Positions 11,700 through 22,520 of a DNA stretch of 64,000 nucleotides are shown piece by piece (positions within the stretch are counted from its first letter, which is position 1; each line of letters opens with the position of its first letter). Position numbers and translations under genes: made by a program. A model generated the notes under the pieces. It was not told the DNA's origin. It saw only the letters and a list, made by a program, of their open reading frames with translations, and made no database searches. The DNA is taken from NCBI GenBank assembly GCA_000711775.1, contig ARYC01000747.1, positions 31,429-95,428 of the forward strand, read 5' to 3'. The DNA comes from Oxytricha trifallax. Taxonomy: Eukaryota; Ciliophora; Spirotrichea; Sporadotrichida; Oxytrichidae.

Positions 11700-12329
11700 C
11701 TTTAGTATCTTAAGAGAAACGAGGTAATCGTGTCTGCTGTACCACAAATAGAAGGGCTAATAGCAGACGATTTCATTGAATATGCTCAAGGAAGCTATCA
11801 AATTCAAAGCTTTCTTCCCAACTAGTGTGACTGGATTCATTTGGATAAACCCTGGATTTGTGATTTTATGATGTCTCTAGATCGAGATGGTATCAGCCAA
11901 ATGATATAGCGTACAAAAGAGCAGCGGAGGCACAGAATTAATAAAAGCTAGAACTTGCTTATCAATATGAGGCCTGAAAATGCAGATGCTCTTTAGAATT
12001 TCCTTTCCTTTAGTTGTAAGCTTCTTAAACTTATTATTTTAGAACACAAGGGAAGATCAGCGTTTCTGCTTAAGCCCTCATTGCAGAGAAAAATACGCTA
12101 AAAAGAGATGGAAGAAGTGAAGCAGGAGGAATTATTGCTCAGTCAGAGTAAATAGAAATACCTCCAATAGAACAAGAGGGTACGGGAAGAAATAGCAGGC
12201 CTACAAGAGCAATTAGAGGAACTCAACGAGTACAAAAACCTATTTATGCACCTTAATTAGGCAGGCATTATTAACGAAGATGGAAATCACTTGGTCCATC
12301 CACCCTAATTTAATGGCAATAATAATTGA
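11700..12329 (+). CDS. Companion gene of element A: coiled-coil protein with 27-nt intron
   Basis: Protein-like from about VIVSAVPQIEGLIADDFIEY, through QCDWIHLDKPWICDFMMSLD and RTKEQRRHRINKSQN. A GT-AG intron of 27 nt at 12016-12042 restores the frame into HKGRSAFLLKPSLQRKI, a long coiled coil and a C-terminus VHPPQFNGNNN before TGA 12327-12329. A clear homologue lies beside the element B transposase (41.3-42.1 kb), including the intron position. The start is not visible; by comparison with copy B about 50 N-terminal residues lie upstream. Function unknown. The arrangement implies a protein co-mobilised with the transposase. Confidence 0.7.
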
Positions 12330-12460
12330 TATTTTTCTAAGAAAGATTCAAATTTAATAGAGTTTTATTTAGTTGATTTAAATTGTTAATACACACCTAT
12401 ATGTCCAATTCATCTACTCTAGTATTTGTTTAAACTCTTATCAATTAGTGAATCTGAATG

Positions 12461-12960
12461 TCATTGCTGAACGACTCGACTTCTTGTTGTTCTCTTCTAG
12501 AGCAAATTGTTATTGCTTATCACTTCTTTGCGATTATCATGTGGAGAAGCTTACTGTTTCTTCTTATTTTTCAATTGTTAGGGCTTCGCTTCTAATTCTT
12601 TGTTTACTTGCTACTTTTAGCTTAGCATGTCCTGCTTTAACATTTTCTAATTTATTTTACTTAATCGTTTATTAAAAGACTGTATTGCTTACTGCCCTTG
12701 CGCTATTTTTATTGCTTGTACTATTGCACTTTACGATAGCGCATCAAGTTTCGATTCAAAGTCTTCTCCTTCAATTTTTGAATATTCTATTGCGGCCCTT
12801 AATTCATTGAGACCATCTTATTTCATTAGCTATAATTCTTCCTGAAACACTTCATTCCTACCTGATTATTCGCTACTATCGGGATCATCTTTGATTCCTT
12901 CTTGAATGTTGAGGTCAATCAAGAAATCTTTCACTTTTTTAGCATTCTCATGACCTTCAC
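12461..12960 (-). CDS. Gln/Lys-rich helical protein, unknown
   Basis: About 165 codons without TGA end at 12461. The sequence begins near EGHENAKKVKDFLIDLN and becomes a Gln/Lys-rich helix (QKMLKQDMLSQKQQ) with a basic tail (LLQKRTTRSRVVQQ). It converges on the companion gene with a 130-bp gap. No start codon is seen: TGA blocks the frame just upstream, so an upstream exon is likely. No family recognised. Confidence 0.55.
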
Positions 12961-13062
12961 TTTAAGTTGTACAATCTTTTCAATGGAATTATGAAAAATA
13001 AGTGGAAATGATTATTTTAAAATTAAAATGGATTAATTAAACAAGTATTTGGAGAGTATTCA

Positions 13063-13293
13063 TCAAAAGCCATATCTTAGCACAGCTTTATTGTTCTTCC
13101 AGTATCCTTCATATCTTGAACCATCTCTCCAAAATATTCAAGTCGTCCTCAATCGTAATAGGTGTCTTCTGAAGTCTCTGTCTAATGCTCCAGTGTCTCT
13201 TGTTGACTAGCATTGCTAAAATATAAAAAAGTTAGATATGTTTTTTGTAACTTACAAATTTTGTTGAACAACCAGCTGCCTGATGTCTGCCAT
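13063..13293 (-). CDS. MORN-repeat protein with 40-nt intron
   Basis: ATG at 13293 begins MADIRQLVVQQN. A GTAAGT...TTTTAG intron (13217-13256, 40 nt) joins it in phase to ASQQETLEHQTETSEDTYYD. The MORN unit RDGSRYEGYWKNNKA follows, but one frame away and after a TGA, ending at TGA 13063. MORN repeats (YxGxW) usually mediate membrane or cytoskeletal attachment. A fragment with the near-identical unit WQDGAKYEGYWKDYKA abuts TBE-3 at 51.7 kb, so this is a repeated gene family. Confidence 0.55.
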
Positions 13294-13354
13294 TATATTG
13301 ATTCAATTCTAATTTATTATTATTATTAATTTCTTAAATTTTCTCTGTTATTTT

Positions 13355-16144
13355 TCATAAATCTTTACTATTGGGAACATGTTATCCACAAAAAACATGA
13401 CAAGTTTCCTTTACCTTTTCATCCTCGATCCTCTTGGCTAACATCGTTTGAAGCTTAGAAAATCTTATATGCATTTCGTTCTCGAGAAAGTCTTGTTTAA
13501 TTGATATCGCTTGCTCAATAGTGTCCAGAGATCCTGCCAACCAAATAAGCTACCTCCAATAGTCTTTGTTTTCAAGCCTGCCAACCCTGCCAATTATTTG
13601 GCTTGTTGATCTTCTTGCAAAAATATCTGCAATAATCAAATATATTCCTCCGCTCTGTTCTATCTCTCTTGAGGACTGTAAATCGGTACCTCTGTCTTAA
13701 ACTTCAGATAATAGATAGACGCCAAACCGTTTATTAGTATTTTTCATATTAAACTTTCCTTTCAAATAGGCATCAGTCTTAGATCATTTGACGCTTTTCA
13801 TACTGAAAAACTAAATCTCTTAAAACTTTCCGAATTATGCGTTGATCGTAGAATAACTAGAAGAGGCCACAACTATAACTGGAGTCTGTAGCGTCTACTT
13901 CATGCAGGTTTCGTACAATTATTTGCAATACTCCTACTAGGAATGAGTAAAAATCATGTCCTGCAAGTAAATTTTTCTATCTCCCTTTAAAGAATTAAGG
14001 GAGGGAAACTTAATCTCATTTTCTTTAAATGCAACATCTAAACAAGTTTCCTCTTTTTGAGAGAGAATAGATCCTGTAAGTCCAACCAGAAATTCTGCTT
14101 CCTTCAAGCAGAGTATTGATTCTTCCATTTAATTAGGATGGCCATCAAAAATTATCCAATCGTATTTATCCACAGCAATGAAGTACTCCTTTAATTGTTC
14201 CTTAAATTCGTTTTAAGTACACTATCCTTAAAAATATTTTTAAGTCATATAGTACACCCCCAATTTTGGTTCAAATTGGTTGTAATTAACATTCAGTTCA
14301 CTTCCAATTATCATGTTTTAGAATCTTTTATCATCTCTTAGTACCAAATAGTCACTTTTTCCTATTATTATACAGCTTTTATTCAATTGAAGGGCTAAAA
14401 GAACTGCCAATGAAGAACAGAGCAATGTCTTGCCAATTCCTATCCCGTAATTAAGGAATACATACCTTTGTTAACTTCTTAAAACAAATTTTAAGCAGAT
14501 TCTTTGAAGGGTTAAAAAGCTCAATCCAATAAGCTTCTCGATGGCTTGAATACCTTCGTTTTGACTCAATGGCTCTCCTAAATAGCATAGCAGAATGTGT
14601 CGACTTCTTTTATTTATTTGTTAAGTTTTTTAAACTTACCAATCATCCTATAAAATTAATGCCATGAGAACTCATCCACCTTTTTTGGATTTTTAAGCAT
14701 CTATTTAATCGTTGTGGCATTCCCATTAATAAGGTCGGCAATTAAATCTGGTCTGTTTTTAGCACCTTTCTCGAGAAGTATTGTGACTACCTGGTCAATT
14801 ACTTAAATTATACTGCTGAGTCTCCCAATCCAGTTTATGTTCCTTTCCTTAAGCTCGACTGATAACTAAGCAATAAGTAAAGAGAAATCCCACTAGTCTA
14901 AATAATCCCACTTCTTTATAGAAATATCACTAATGTGCTTAATCATTTGGTCAAGCTCATTGTAATTGCTAGATTGGCTCAGAGAACAGATTTGTACAAA
15001 ATCACCGACTACATTGATTGGAATTTCTCTAATCAATCTCAGACCTCGGTCCTACTTAAGAACTTAAATGAAAGGATTATTAAGGCATTAAAGAGTATTG
15101 GGGAGGAGCCTAACAACTTATGGGTCAATTTTAAATGAGCAAAATGTTCCTGCCATCAATGGGATGATTCCGATATTCTTGCTATCGAGAAGCACTAATT
15201 TATCCTAGAGCTTGGAAAAGTTCTCTATTTCATTGATAAAAATATAATTAACCAGTCCCAGCGTTTATAAGAATTCGGTCTTTAGGCTAGGAGAGTCATA
15301 GCATTTTGTAGTATGTCCTCGCTAACTGATATAATCTCATTTCGATAGAAGAGCAAAGATTGCAAAAAGAGCCTGGTCTTAATCTAAAGATCCATCTTTA
15401 CATTAAGGTTAAGCTCATATATTAAACTAAACATACAATCATAGAAGTTTGATGAGAATGTTGTCTTTAAGCTCATTAGAAATTCTAATAAACTCAAGCT
15501 GTTCCTTAAACATATTTACTCTAGAAATAAATATCACTCTTGTGCCTTAAGTAACATATACTCCATAAGATAATTGGATGTGATAACAGACTGTATTTTT
15601 GCGCCATAATTTGCCTGTAGGGTCAACAAGCTCGACGAGTTAATTATTTCTGATTACTGTAATACTTGCTTACCGTTCAGCCCCAGGACTAATTTATTTC
15701 TAGATTGTCACTTTGAGATTACCAAATCCCTTTATAGACCTGGCTTTATGAGACTTTGAGTGGTTTTTTTGAGATTTATTTAGAACAAACTTAGAAATAA
15801 ATCGTGGTAAATTCTTAGAATGCCTTAGTACCGCAAACTCATCAAGGTTCAAGAGCTATTCAATAACGTAGTTGGTATTTGGAAGTAAGTAATCTAACTT
15901 TATCAATAAGATCAGGGTGTTCAGCACCTTCGAAATCGCCTTTCGCCCCTCTTTTTGCTTAAGCAAGGAGTGGCTTTTCCACTAAGATGGTCTCATCAAA
16001 TGCTGGTGTATCAGGGTACGATTAGTGTTGAGCTTCAGTGAGCAACGATTTTAGATTTCTAGGATTTAGTAGGTTTTTATCCTCTAGGTTTTCCTGCGAT
16101 TGTTGACACAATTCTTCTTGTAGCTTTATATGTTCGTAAAACAT
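13355..16144 (-). CDS. SecA-like / SF2 helicase-type ATPase, spliced
   Basis: The start is ATG 16144 (MFYEHIKLQEEL). A 34-nt intron (15894-15927) and a 62-nt intron (14578-14639), both GT-AG, restore phase exactly. The C-terminal 350 residues carry SF2 motif I (NYGIGIGKTLL, about 14430-14450), an Asp-box-like YDWIIFDGHPNQ, DRGTDL (about 13690-13706) and QIIGRVGR (about 13577-13592). These last two match the GRGTDI/QLRGRSGR motifs of SecA. The N-terminal 550 residues are unknown. Irregularities: an in-frame TGA at 13784 and a 150-nt stretch (15300-15450) readable only in another frame. SecA-type domains also occur in large eukaryotic proteins of unknown role, so protein export should not be assumed. 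Confidence 0.65.
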
Positions 16145-16302
16145 TTTAAGTTCCCGGCAAAATTTTTAATTTTAATTTTTAAGATTATTAATTTATCTTA
16201 ATTGAACCTTATTAACTTCTTAAATAAAAAATAATAGCCTTCTAAAGCCAAATAATCTCTCTAATTCTTGTAAAAGGTAACTTTTACCAACTTTGAATCC
16301 TA

Positions 16303-16671
16303 TTTGTCCCACAAGAAATCCTACAGAGCTTTTTAAGACCAAGAACCGTTAAGTATGATTTTGAAATTTTGGAGACTCATGAAATAAGAAGGTTGAATAA
16401 TCTTCACAAGTTTGGAAAATAGCGGGCAATTCTTAATTGTTATTCTTAAATTACTAGGAGAAATAATTAAGAATTAATTAAGAAAATAAGACCTTAAAGA
16501 ACTCAAGATGCTGTAGAAATATAGAGAAGGACTATAGCGCTGACATTTGGAGATATAAGGACACAGTACTCTATCTATAATTTGTAGAAAATGATACTAA
16601 AGCAACAAATTCAAATTTATGAGAGCAGGATGATTTTTTCCATTTTTACCATAATAAAAAATGGGAGTTGA
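16303..16671 (+). CDS. Coding-like fragment, unknown
   Basis: About 120 codons open to TGA 16669-16671 read as a basic helical protein (LRPRTVKYDFEILETHEIRR, IRPQRTQDAVEIQRRTIALT). No start codon and no family recognised. It sits between the SecA-like gene and the truncated TBE, where the missing TBE 57-kDa gene would be expected, but does not resemble that protein. Confidence 0.35.
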
Positions 16672-16929
16672 GGTTCAAAACATTATATAAGAGGAAATGA
16701 GACTTGCGATGAAGGTTGAAAAGAAATTTTTATAAATTGAGTTTACACTTAGTATATGGTCAACTAGAGGAAGGAAGTTACCTTCCAAAGAAACATAATT
16801 ATATATTTACTTGTATAAATACTGTGTTTTCAAATAATATTCCCTCCTTTTTGAGCATTCTTAATTGAATTTGAATTTATATACCTTCTTACTTATACTT
16901 CAAAAATCTTACCTTATTTAGTGATTTTG

Positions 16930-17235
16930 TGATTGAATTTAGGGTGCTCCTAATTAAGTACTAACTTTAATTAAAGCTCCTAATTAAAAACTAGCATTTT
17001 ATGACCTGCTTTTAATTAAGTACGTACCAATTTAAATTTGAAAATATGGAACTATAACAGTAGAAATTGATATCAATCTATCAAGTTTCAAACCAGTTCT
17101 TAAAACCTTCTCCATATCCTACTTCGAGGTTGACCTCCTATAGGATGCCCATATTTAATAGTAAGTTTTTCAGAGGTATATAATTGAAATCAATAAACTT
17201 AAATTTGAATATCATTTCTTAGATCTGTAAACAAG
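16930..17235. promoter_or_regulatory. TBE-1 promoter region upstream of 22-kDa gene
   Basis: It contains repeated short motifs (CTCCTAATTAA, TTAATTAAGTAC) at 16945-17030. The equivalent region in TBE-2 and TBE-3 lies between divergent 22-kDa and 57-kDa genes and is filled with different repeats. Role in promoting both genes is inferred from position. Confidence 0.4.
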
Positions 17236-18020
17236 ATGGAGTCAATGAATGATGCAATGAAAAGAGTGCAAGCACAGGAATTGATTCAAAGATTTAGAAG
17301 CAAGGAGGATTTGCACCGCTACTGGTGCAGCAAGGTAATTAATTCATAGCAACTAATCTTGATTATGTAGTTGTCTGTTCCTGCCACGATGGAAGGTACT
17401 AAAATATCATTTCTAAGAGCAATACTTTGTGAAGAGAAGAAAGCATTGAAAACTTAAGATGTAAAGTTTGCAGAGATTCCAAACTATCCAGAGATTTCAG
17501 TGACTAACTTATATGATGATGCTATGAATGACCCAGAGGTTTCGCAGTACCTGCCTACTAAGAAGCAGTTGTCAAATAAACTACCTGAAAGAAACTATTT
17601 CTTTGGCATACTTGCAACAATTAAAGGTGATTACTTGAAAGAAATTATTCAAGAATCTCATAAGAAAAGGTACAGTATCTCTTCAGAAGATAAGGACAAA
17701 CAAGGGATCAAGATAAGTGAGAGCTGGCTATCAGAGCTGCAGAAGCACCCTTATATTTCAAGTAAGATTTCAAGCTTAACTCTTTAGAAAAATCTGGTAC
17801 TGGCATCTTCTTGATGAAGGAATAGAGCAAGCTTCACAGAGAGCGAAAGTCGCAGACAAAGTATGAAGTTAGCAAGAGACTTTACTATAATATTCAGCCA
17901 CCAAATAAATTGAACATAGATGCAAGAGCTGGAAGTAAGAGATGAAACTTAGGAGGAGGGAAGCAAGAAGTAAAAGAAAAAAAAGAGAAGCCAGCTCCCT
18001 CTAAAAGATTTTAAATGTGA
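17236..18020 (+). CDS. TBE-1 22-kDa ORF, with 26-nt intron and C-terminal exon
   Basis: ATG 17236 gives MESMNDAMKRVQAQELI. The conserved core runs IPNYPEISVTNLYDDAM, YLPTKKQLSNKLPERNYFFG, SHKKRYSISSED. Read straight through it ends near 17818 at about 194 codons, the classical 22-kDa product. A GTAAGATTTCAAGCTTAACTCTTTAG intron at 17762-17787 instead joins, in phase, a basic C-terminal exon (KSGTGIFLMKEQSKLHRERK) conserved in TBE-2, TBE-3 and the 28.6-kb element. One Arg codon of that exon is TGA here (17943). Function unknown; no recognised domain. Confidence 0.85.
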
Positions 18021-18029
18021 CTTATATAT

Positions 18030-19094
18030 TCATTAACTTAACTACAAAACTTATTTATATACATTCACTCTCCCTTCTTTAGCACACTTTTATGCCAACT
18101 AATTATCAACTCTCATAGCTGAGCTTTTAATAAAGTCTACTGTATCTATAGGTAGATCATGCATCAAGTGGTATAGCAGCAGTTTCTTGAAACGACCTTT
18201 TAATATACCCCAGTAGAACTCCTTTCCATTAAACTATGGAATGTAAGGTAAGTTGAACACTAGCATTATCCTAAGCTATTCATAACTCTTCCTTGTTTCT
18301 TTAGTCTTATGAACAGAAATATTATCAACGAATAGTATAATCTCTTATCCAGGGTACTTCTCTCTCAGCTGCTCTAAGAACTTAATATACTGCTCTGTCT
18401 TAATAGAGCGAGGATGAATAACATAAGTTTCTAAACCAGCATCCTCGCTAATACCTCCAAGAATTGCCATTGTTTATACCTTGACTTTCTAGTCATATAC
18501 TTCTATGTTGCTATGCCTCTTATACCAAGACTTCTAGAAGAAAGTGTTGAAGGTAACCACAGCCTCGTCAGCATGAATAAACTAGATATTAGTTTATTAG
18601 GCTCTCTGCATTTAATTATAAATATAATATAAGTTGTTGTTGTAAAATGGCAGAGTAAAATCAATTACTCTCTTGATACGATTTACACCTTTGTAAGAGA
18701 TACCGTTTCATTTATATATGTTTGAAACAGATTATGCAGAGATCTTCAACTCAAGGAACTGGCGGTGAAACATAATAGCTCGTTAGTCGAGAGAGAAGTG
18801 AGCCCAATACTTCAAAGTTTTTTCATTAATAAGATAGTCAATATGCTTCTAAAGAAACTTTGACTTACTCTTAGGCTAAAAATTCTGCTATTATTGCTTT
18901 AATTACACAGCTTTCAAGCAGTGAGAGCGAAAAATTGATGGACTACGCTTTAAGAGCAGTGCAATAGACTTATAGTTCAGTACTGGTTTGACATATTCAC
19001 TATACATATCACATCCATAACGCAGTTTAAACACTAAATCTATATACTCTTCATCATAAATAGACCCCAAAAGCTTGTAATTTTAGTCTCGCAT
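18030..19094 (-). CDS. TBE-1 42-kDa transposase (one internal TGA)
   Basis: A 355-codon frame from ATG 19094 (MRDQNYKLLGSIYDEEY). The DD34E triad is visible: Asp in FIHADEAVVTF, Asp in ILFVDNISVHKTK, Glu in FNGKEFYW 34 residues later. The N-terminal half has the HTH-like block RAIMFHRQFLELKISAQS. One TGA at 18708-18710 (codon 129) interrupts an otherwise intact frame; the same position in TBE-3 is Lys. TBE transposases act in the germline during programmed DNA elimination in Oxytricha. This copy is nearly intact despite loss of the rest of its element. Confidence 0.9.
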
Positions 19095-19175
19095 TTAATT
19101 AATAACCACAACCCCTAACAAATTCCCTACAAATCAAAGCACTTATAAACCTCATTAAGGGGTTTTGGGGTTTTG

Positions 19176-20707
19176 ATTCACCTTTACTTTTCTCAACAAT
19201 GTCTTAGCTGCAGAACTCTTATCCATTTGCTTCACTCTCCATTGTTGTATCTCTTAGTTTTGTTATCGATATTTTATTCTCTCTGTGTCCTTAAACAAAT
19301 CGTTGTAGTATTAAACTACTTGTTAGATGGTCTATTCTCAGATTTACACTCTTTCCTCCTTTATTGTTAGACCTTTGATTGGTTAAGATTGTTTTTGGTT
19401 TTTAGTTAGTCTTTTAACTAGATAGAAAAACCCTTTTAGGTCATTTTTTTCTAGACAATGCTCCGTATCTCTTATGCCTTCACTCCACTGTTGTTTGGTG
19501 TCTTGGAATACGTTGTTCTCAACAGTGAGTCCTTTTTGTACTGCCTATAGTGGAGGTTATTAATACCAGTTCTTTGTTTTGCTCTATCTCTCTAGTTTCT
19601 CTTCAAAGCATTTTCTTATCGGCAGTTCTAGTTAGTCGTCTTTTATTATTCTCCCCTCCTCTATGAATGTTTTCCAGCATTACTTTCTTACTTCTGTAAT
19701 CATTATGGTCCTTTCTTTGTCGGTTAGTTTTAGATCATTTTGTTAGAATTTAACCTTTAGTTTTACCATGATTAATTTGTGGTCAGTTAGTCTCAATTGG
19801 TCCAGTTCCCATGTTATAGTTTCTGTAATAGAGAATATTTGGACCAGTTTGTTTCCTTTGGTGTGAGTGCTCAGTCTTCCCGGTAATGACTGAGTTAAGC
19901 CTTCCTTGACAAGTCTTTTACTCAAATCTTTCAAGTGATACTTGAAGTCGCCCATTATTATGATCTTTTGAGTTTTGCATTTTTGTTTAATTGATTTAAT
20001 CATGAACATCAATCTGTTTTAGAGTTCTTTGATTTCATCGTTCCAGTATGGTGGTAAGTAAACTGTAATTATATGCAGTGGAAATCCTTCCACATAAAGT
20101 ATATTCCACACTAAGAATTGCTTCAATGTCTTTACTGTTCTCATTTGGTACTTCTCACTGTTAAGCGTGAGTACCCCACCATTCCTTGCTAGTTGCATCT
20201 ACGTTATGTTTATGTTGTTCACTCCTATAATCTTTTGAAGTCTTGTTTCTACAAGACAATGAAGTCGGGTTACTCCCTTTTAGTTTTCTCATCATCTGAT
20301 CTTATCTAAGCTTGGAACTCATTCCTCTAACATTTTGGAGACAAATGTTAAGTTCAATCTTTTGTGCCGAAATCTCCCTTTTGCTGCTTATAGTCTGAGA
20401 CCTCCATTTACTCCTTTGATTCTCGGTAAATCTTTCATTCCTTCTAGCACATCCTTCTACTTCTCTAACTGGCTGATAAAAATGAAGTAGGCGGCCATTG
20501 TAAACAGCTTTGAAGTTTTCCAAATTTTTTATAATAATTACTGTCAACTTGGACTTTTGTGTATTAGGTCTGATTTATTGAACTAACTTTAGAATGTTTA
20601 AATTAATCTTGGATGTTTTTCTATGTTGCTGGTTTTGATTTCTCGCAGTCTTCCATGTACGTTGCTAGCTTCCTTCTAAGAGGTTTACCTTTGTCCTCGC
20701 TTTCCAT
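19176..20707 (-). pseudogene. LINE ORF2, endonuclease part, cut off by TBE-1
   Basis: The frame starts near ATG 20707 (MESEDKGKPLRRKLATYMED). After frame changes near 20430 and 20290 it shows the apurinic-type endonuclease pattern: LNICLQNVRGMSSKL, PDFIVLQKQDF, ITVYLPPYWND, IIIMGDF and RLTDHKLIMVKL (His at the DH site). The linker to reverse transcriptase follows and reads in frame directly into the TBE-1 terminus at 19175. The reverse transcriptase part is not on the other side of TBE-1. Non-LTR retrotransposon remnant, inactive. Confidence 0.75.
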
Positions 20708-22062
20708 CTAATTCCCGCCTTCTGCCTGTATATTTAATTTTCTAATTTATTATTTTAATTCCTTTAGGAAATTATCTGGTTATTATTCTTACAAAGACAA
20801 TTAAAGGAAGAATAAGGAAAACTCACATCAGTCTAGATGACACAGTGAAGTAAGGAAATTGTTATCAATAAGCTTAGGTTTAGGTTTCTCAGTGACATGT
20901 ATTGAGAAAATAAGAGGCAAATGATGATGTGTAAATTTCTAGAACAAATGCTTCAACTCTTAGAACTTATAAATTAAAGGAGCACTAAAAACATTTAATA
21001 GATTAATAAACTCAAATGTTAAATGTTTTTTTCTACAGTTATTAATAATCAAAAATATTTAAAGTATAAGAGATTTCTATATTTTATATTATAAGCTTTA
21101 AAAATATATTAAATTGAAATGATATAAATATTATGTAAAATTTAATAAAGAGATTTCAATTTCACAATAAGATGGCTTAATTATACTTTCTAATTATTCA
21201 GAATATGGTTTTATTACTATTATAAAACAGTTGTATAATTTTTAATAAAGAAGGACAGCTTTTTATAAATTGCTAACAATTAATTAAAGTATATTTAAAG
21301 GATATACTTACTTCCTTAGCAATTGCATTATTAAATCTAGGGAAATTTTAAGTATTATTAATGAACTAAAAAGCATCATTCTATTATCTCCTAAAATAAT
21401 TGGGAAATATTTAAAAATATCCAACTTAATATGGTTTAATTAACTACATAGAAAAATAAATTTGTAGTTAAATTGCTAATGGACATTAACTTGATACCTC
21501 AACTATTACTCTATCTGAAAATTACAAGCACTCCATTTCTTATAACAAACTATGTTGATGATTCTAAGATTTATCTGCTCATTTATTCAGATTTTTCAAG
21601 GTCTTTTATCTAATATTTTAGATAATATATGGTCACCTTGAAACACTACTGACACACTTTGTAGTTAGAATGCTAGAAGATATATTTTAGTTTTTAAAGT
21701 TTAGTTATTGATGCCATATGTGAAGGCTATGTTTCTTCGACTGAAACTGCGTCTGCTTCATCATCATTAAGAGGTTTGACATTTATTAAACATATTAACA
21801 ACATTAAAATTGATCTATAAACTTTGAATTAAATTCATATACAATTAAACCTTAAGAGTAATTAAAATTCGAATTTATTGTAAATTATAATATATAGTAT
21901 CTTTATGCTATTTATTTTTAGAGTTAGATTTGATAAAATATTACAAACATTTCCTCCACTAACTATTATAAAGATTTCCCTTATCTTGATTTGATCTTTA
22001 AATCAGCAATAAAATTAAAATAAATTCATAAATAGAAGATTTATATATAAAATAAACGCAAT
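20708..22062. other. AT-rich DNA, no gene supported
   Basis: Mostly AT-rich. A slightly more balanced patch at 21,480-21,780 could be a macronuclear-destined segment, but no frame stands out. Confidence 0.4.
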
Positions 22063-22520
22063 ATTAATATAGTATATTCAAAATGGGGAAATTGTAAAAA
22101 TAAAATTCAAATTTAAATTTAATTAATAAAAACAGCCACTAATTTGCATGAGGTTTAAATAGAATTTGATATAGTAAGTATTCAAAAATGTATGTATGTA
22201 ATGGCCGTTACTATGAACCAACTTCATGAAAAGTTCGAAAGTTCGAATCCTACTTTGGAATTTCTTTTATTTTAGTTTTAAAATTAATTAAAAATAATAT
22301 TGGAACTCTAAAATAAAAGAAATTCCAAAGTAGGATTCGAACTTTCTAACTTTTCATGAAGTTGGTTCATAGTAACGGCCATTACATACATACATTTTTG
22401 GATACTTACTATATCAAATTCTATTTAAACCTCATGCAAATTAGTGGCTGTTTTTATTAATTAAATTTAAATTTGAATTTTATTTTTACAATTTCCCCAT
22501 TTTGAATATACTATATTAAT
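22063..22520. repeat. Large palindrome: two 213-bp arms, 32-bp spacer
   Basis: Arms 22063-22275 and 22308-22520 are near-perfect inverted copies; I noticed only one or two differences, for example at 22,350. Each arm holds AGTTCGAATCC, a 10 of 11 match to the RNA polymerase III B box, but no full tRNA cloverleaf. It could be an inverted pair of a tRNA-derived short element or a foldback transposon. Confidence 0.9.

Larger units (their letters stand above)
16700..19175. mobile_element. TBE-1: truncated telomere-bearing element
   Basis: The right end at 19159-19175 is a complete G4T4 terminus (GGGGTTTTGGGGTTTTG) with a subterminal inverted repeat identical in type to TBE-2. Inside are the transposase (minus) and 22-kDa gene (plus). 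The 57-kDa gene and left terminus are absent; homology to other TBEs fades around 16.7-16.95 kb. It lies in a LINE ORF2 whose reading frame runs straight into the terminus at 19175. The missing end implies it cannot be excised or mobilised as a unit. Confidence 0.85.

Noticed and set aside
12448-12675. 75-codon plus-strand frame with hydrophobic runs
   Set aside because: Antisense to the better-supported Gln/Lys-rich gene at 12461-12960; its hydrophobicity comes from complementing Gln/Lys codons.
13771-13785. A 15-nt intron removing the in-frame TGA of the SecA-like gene
   Set aside because: GTCAAATGATCTAAG would keep phase, but it is far shorter than the other introns here and lacks the GTAAG start; left as an internal TGA.
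22205-22270. A tRNA gene in the left arm of the palindrome
   Set aside because: The B-box-like motif is good, but the T stem does not pair, the anticodon stem has a 6-nt loop and no acceptor stem closes.
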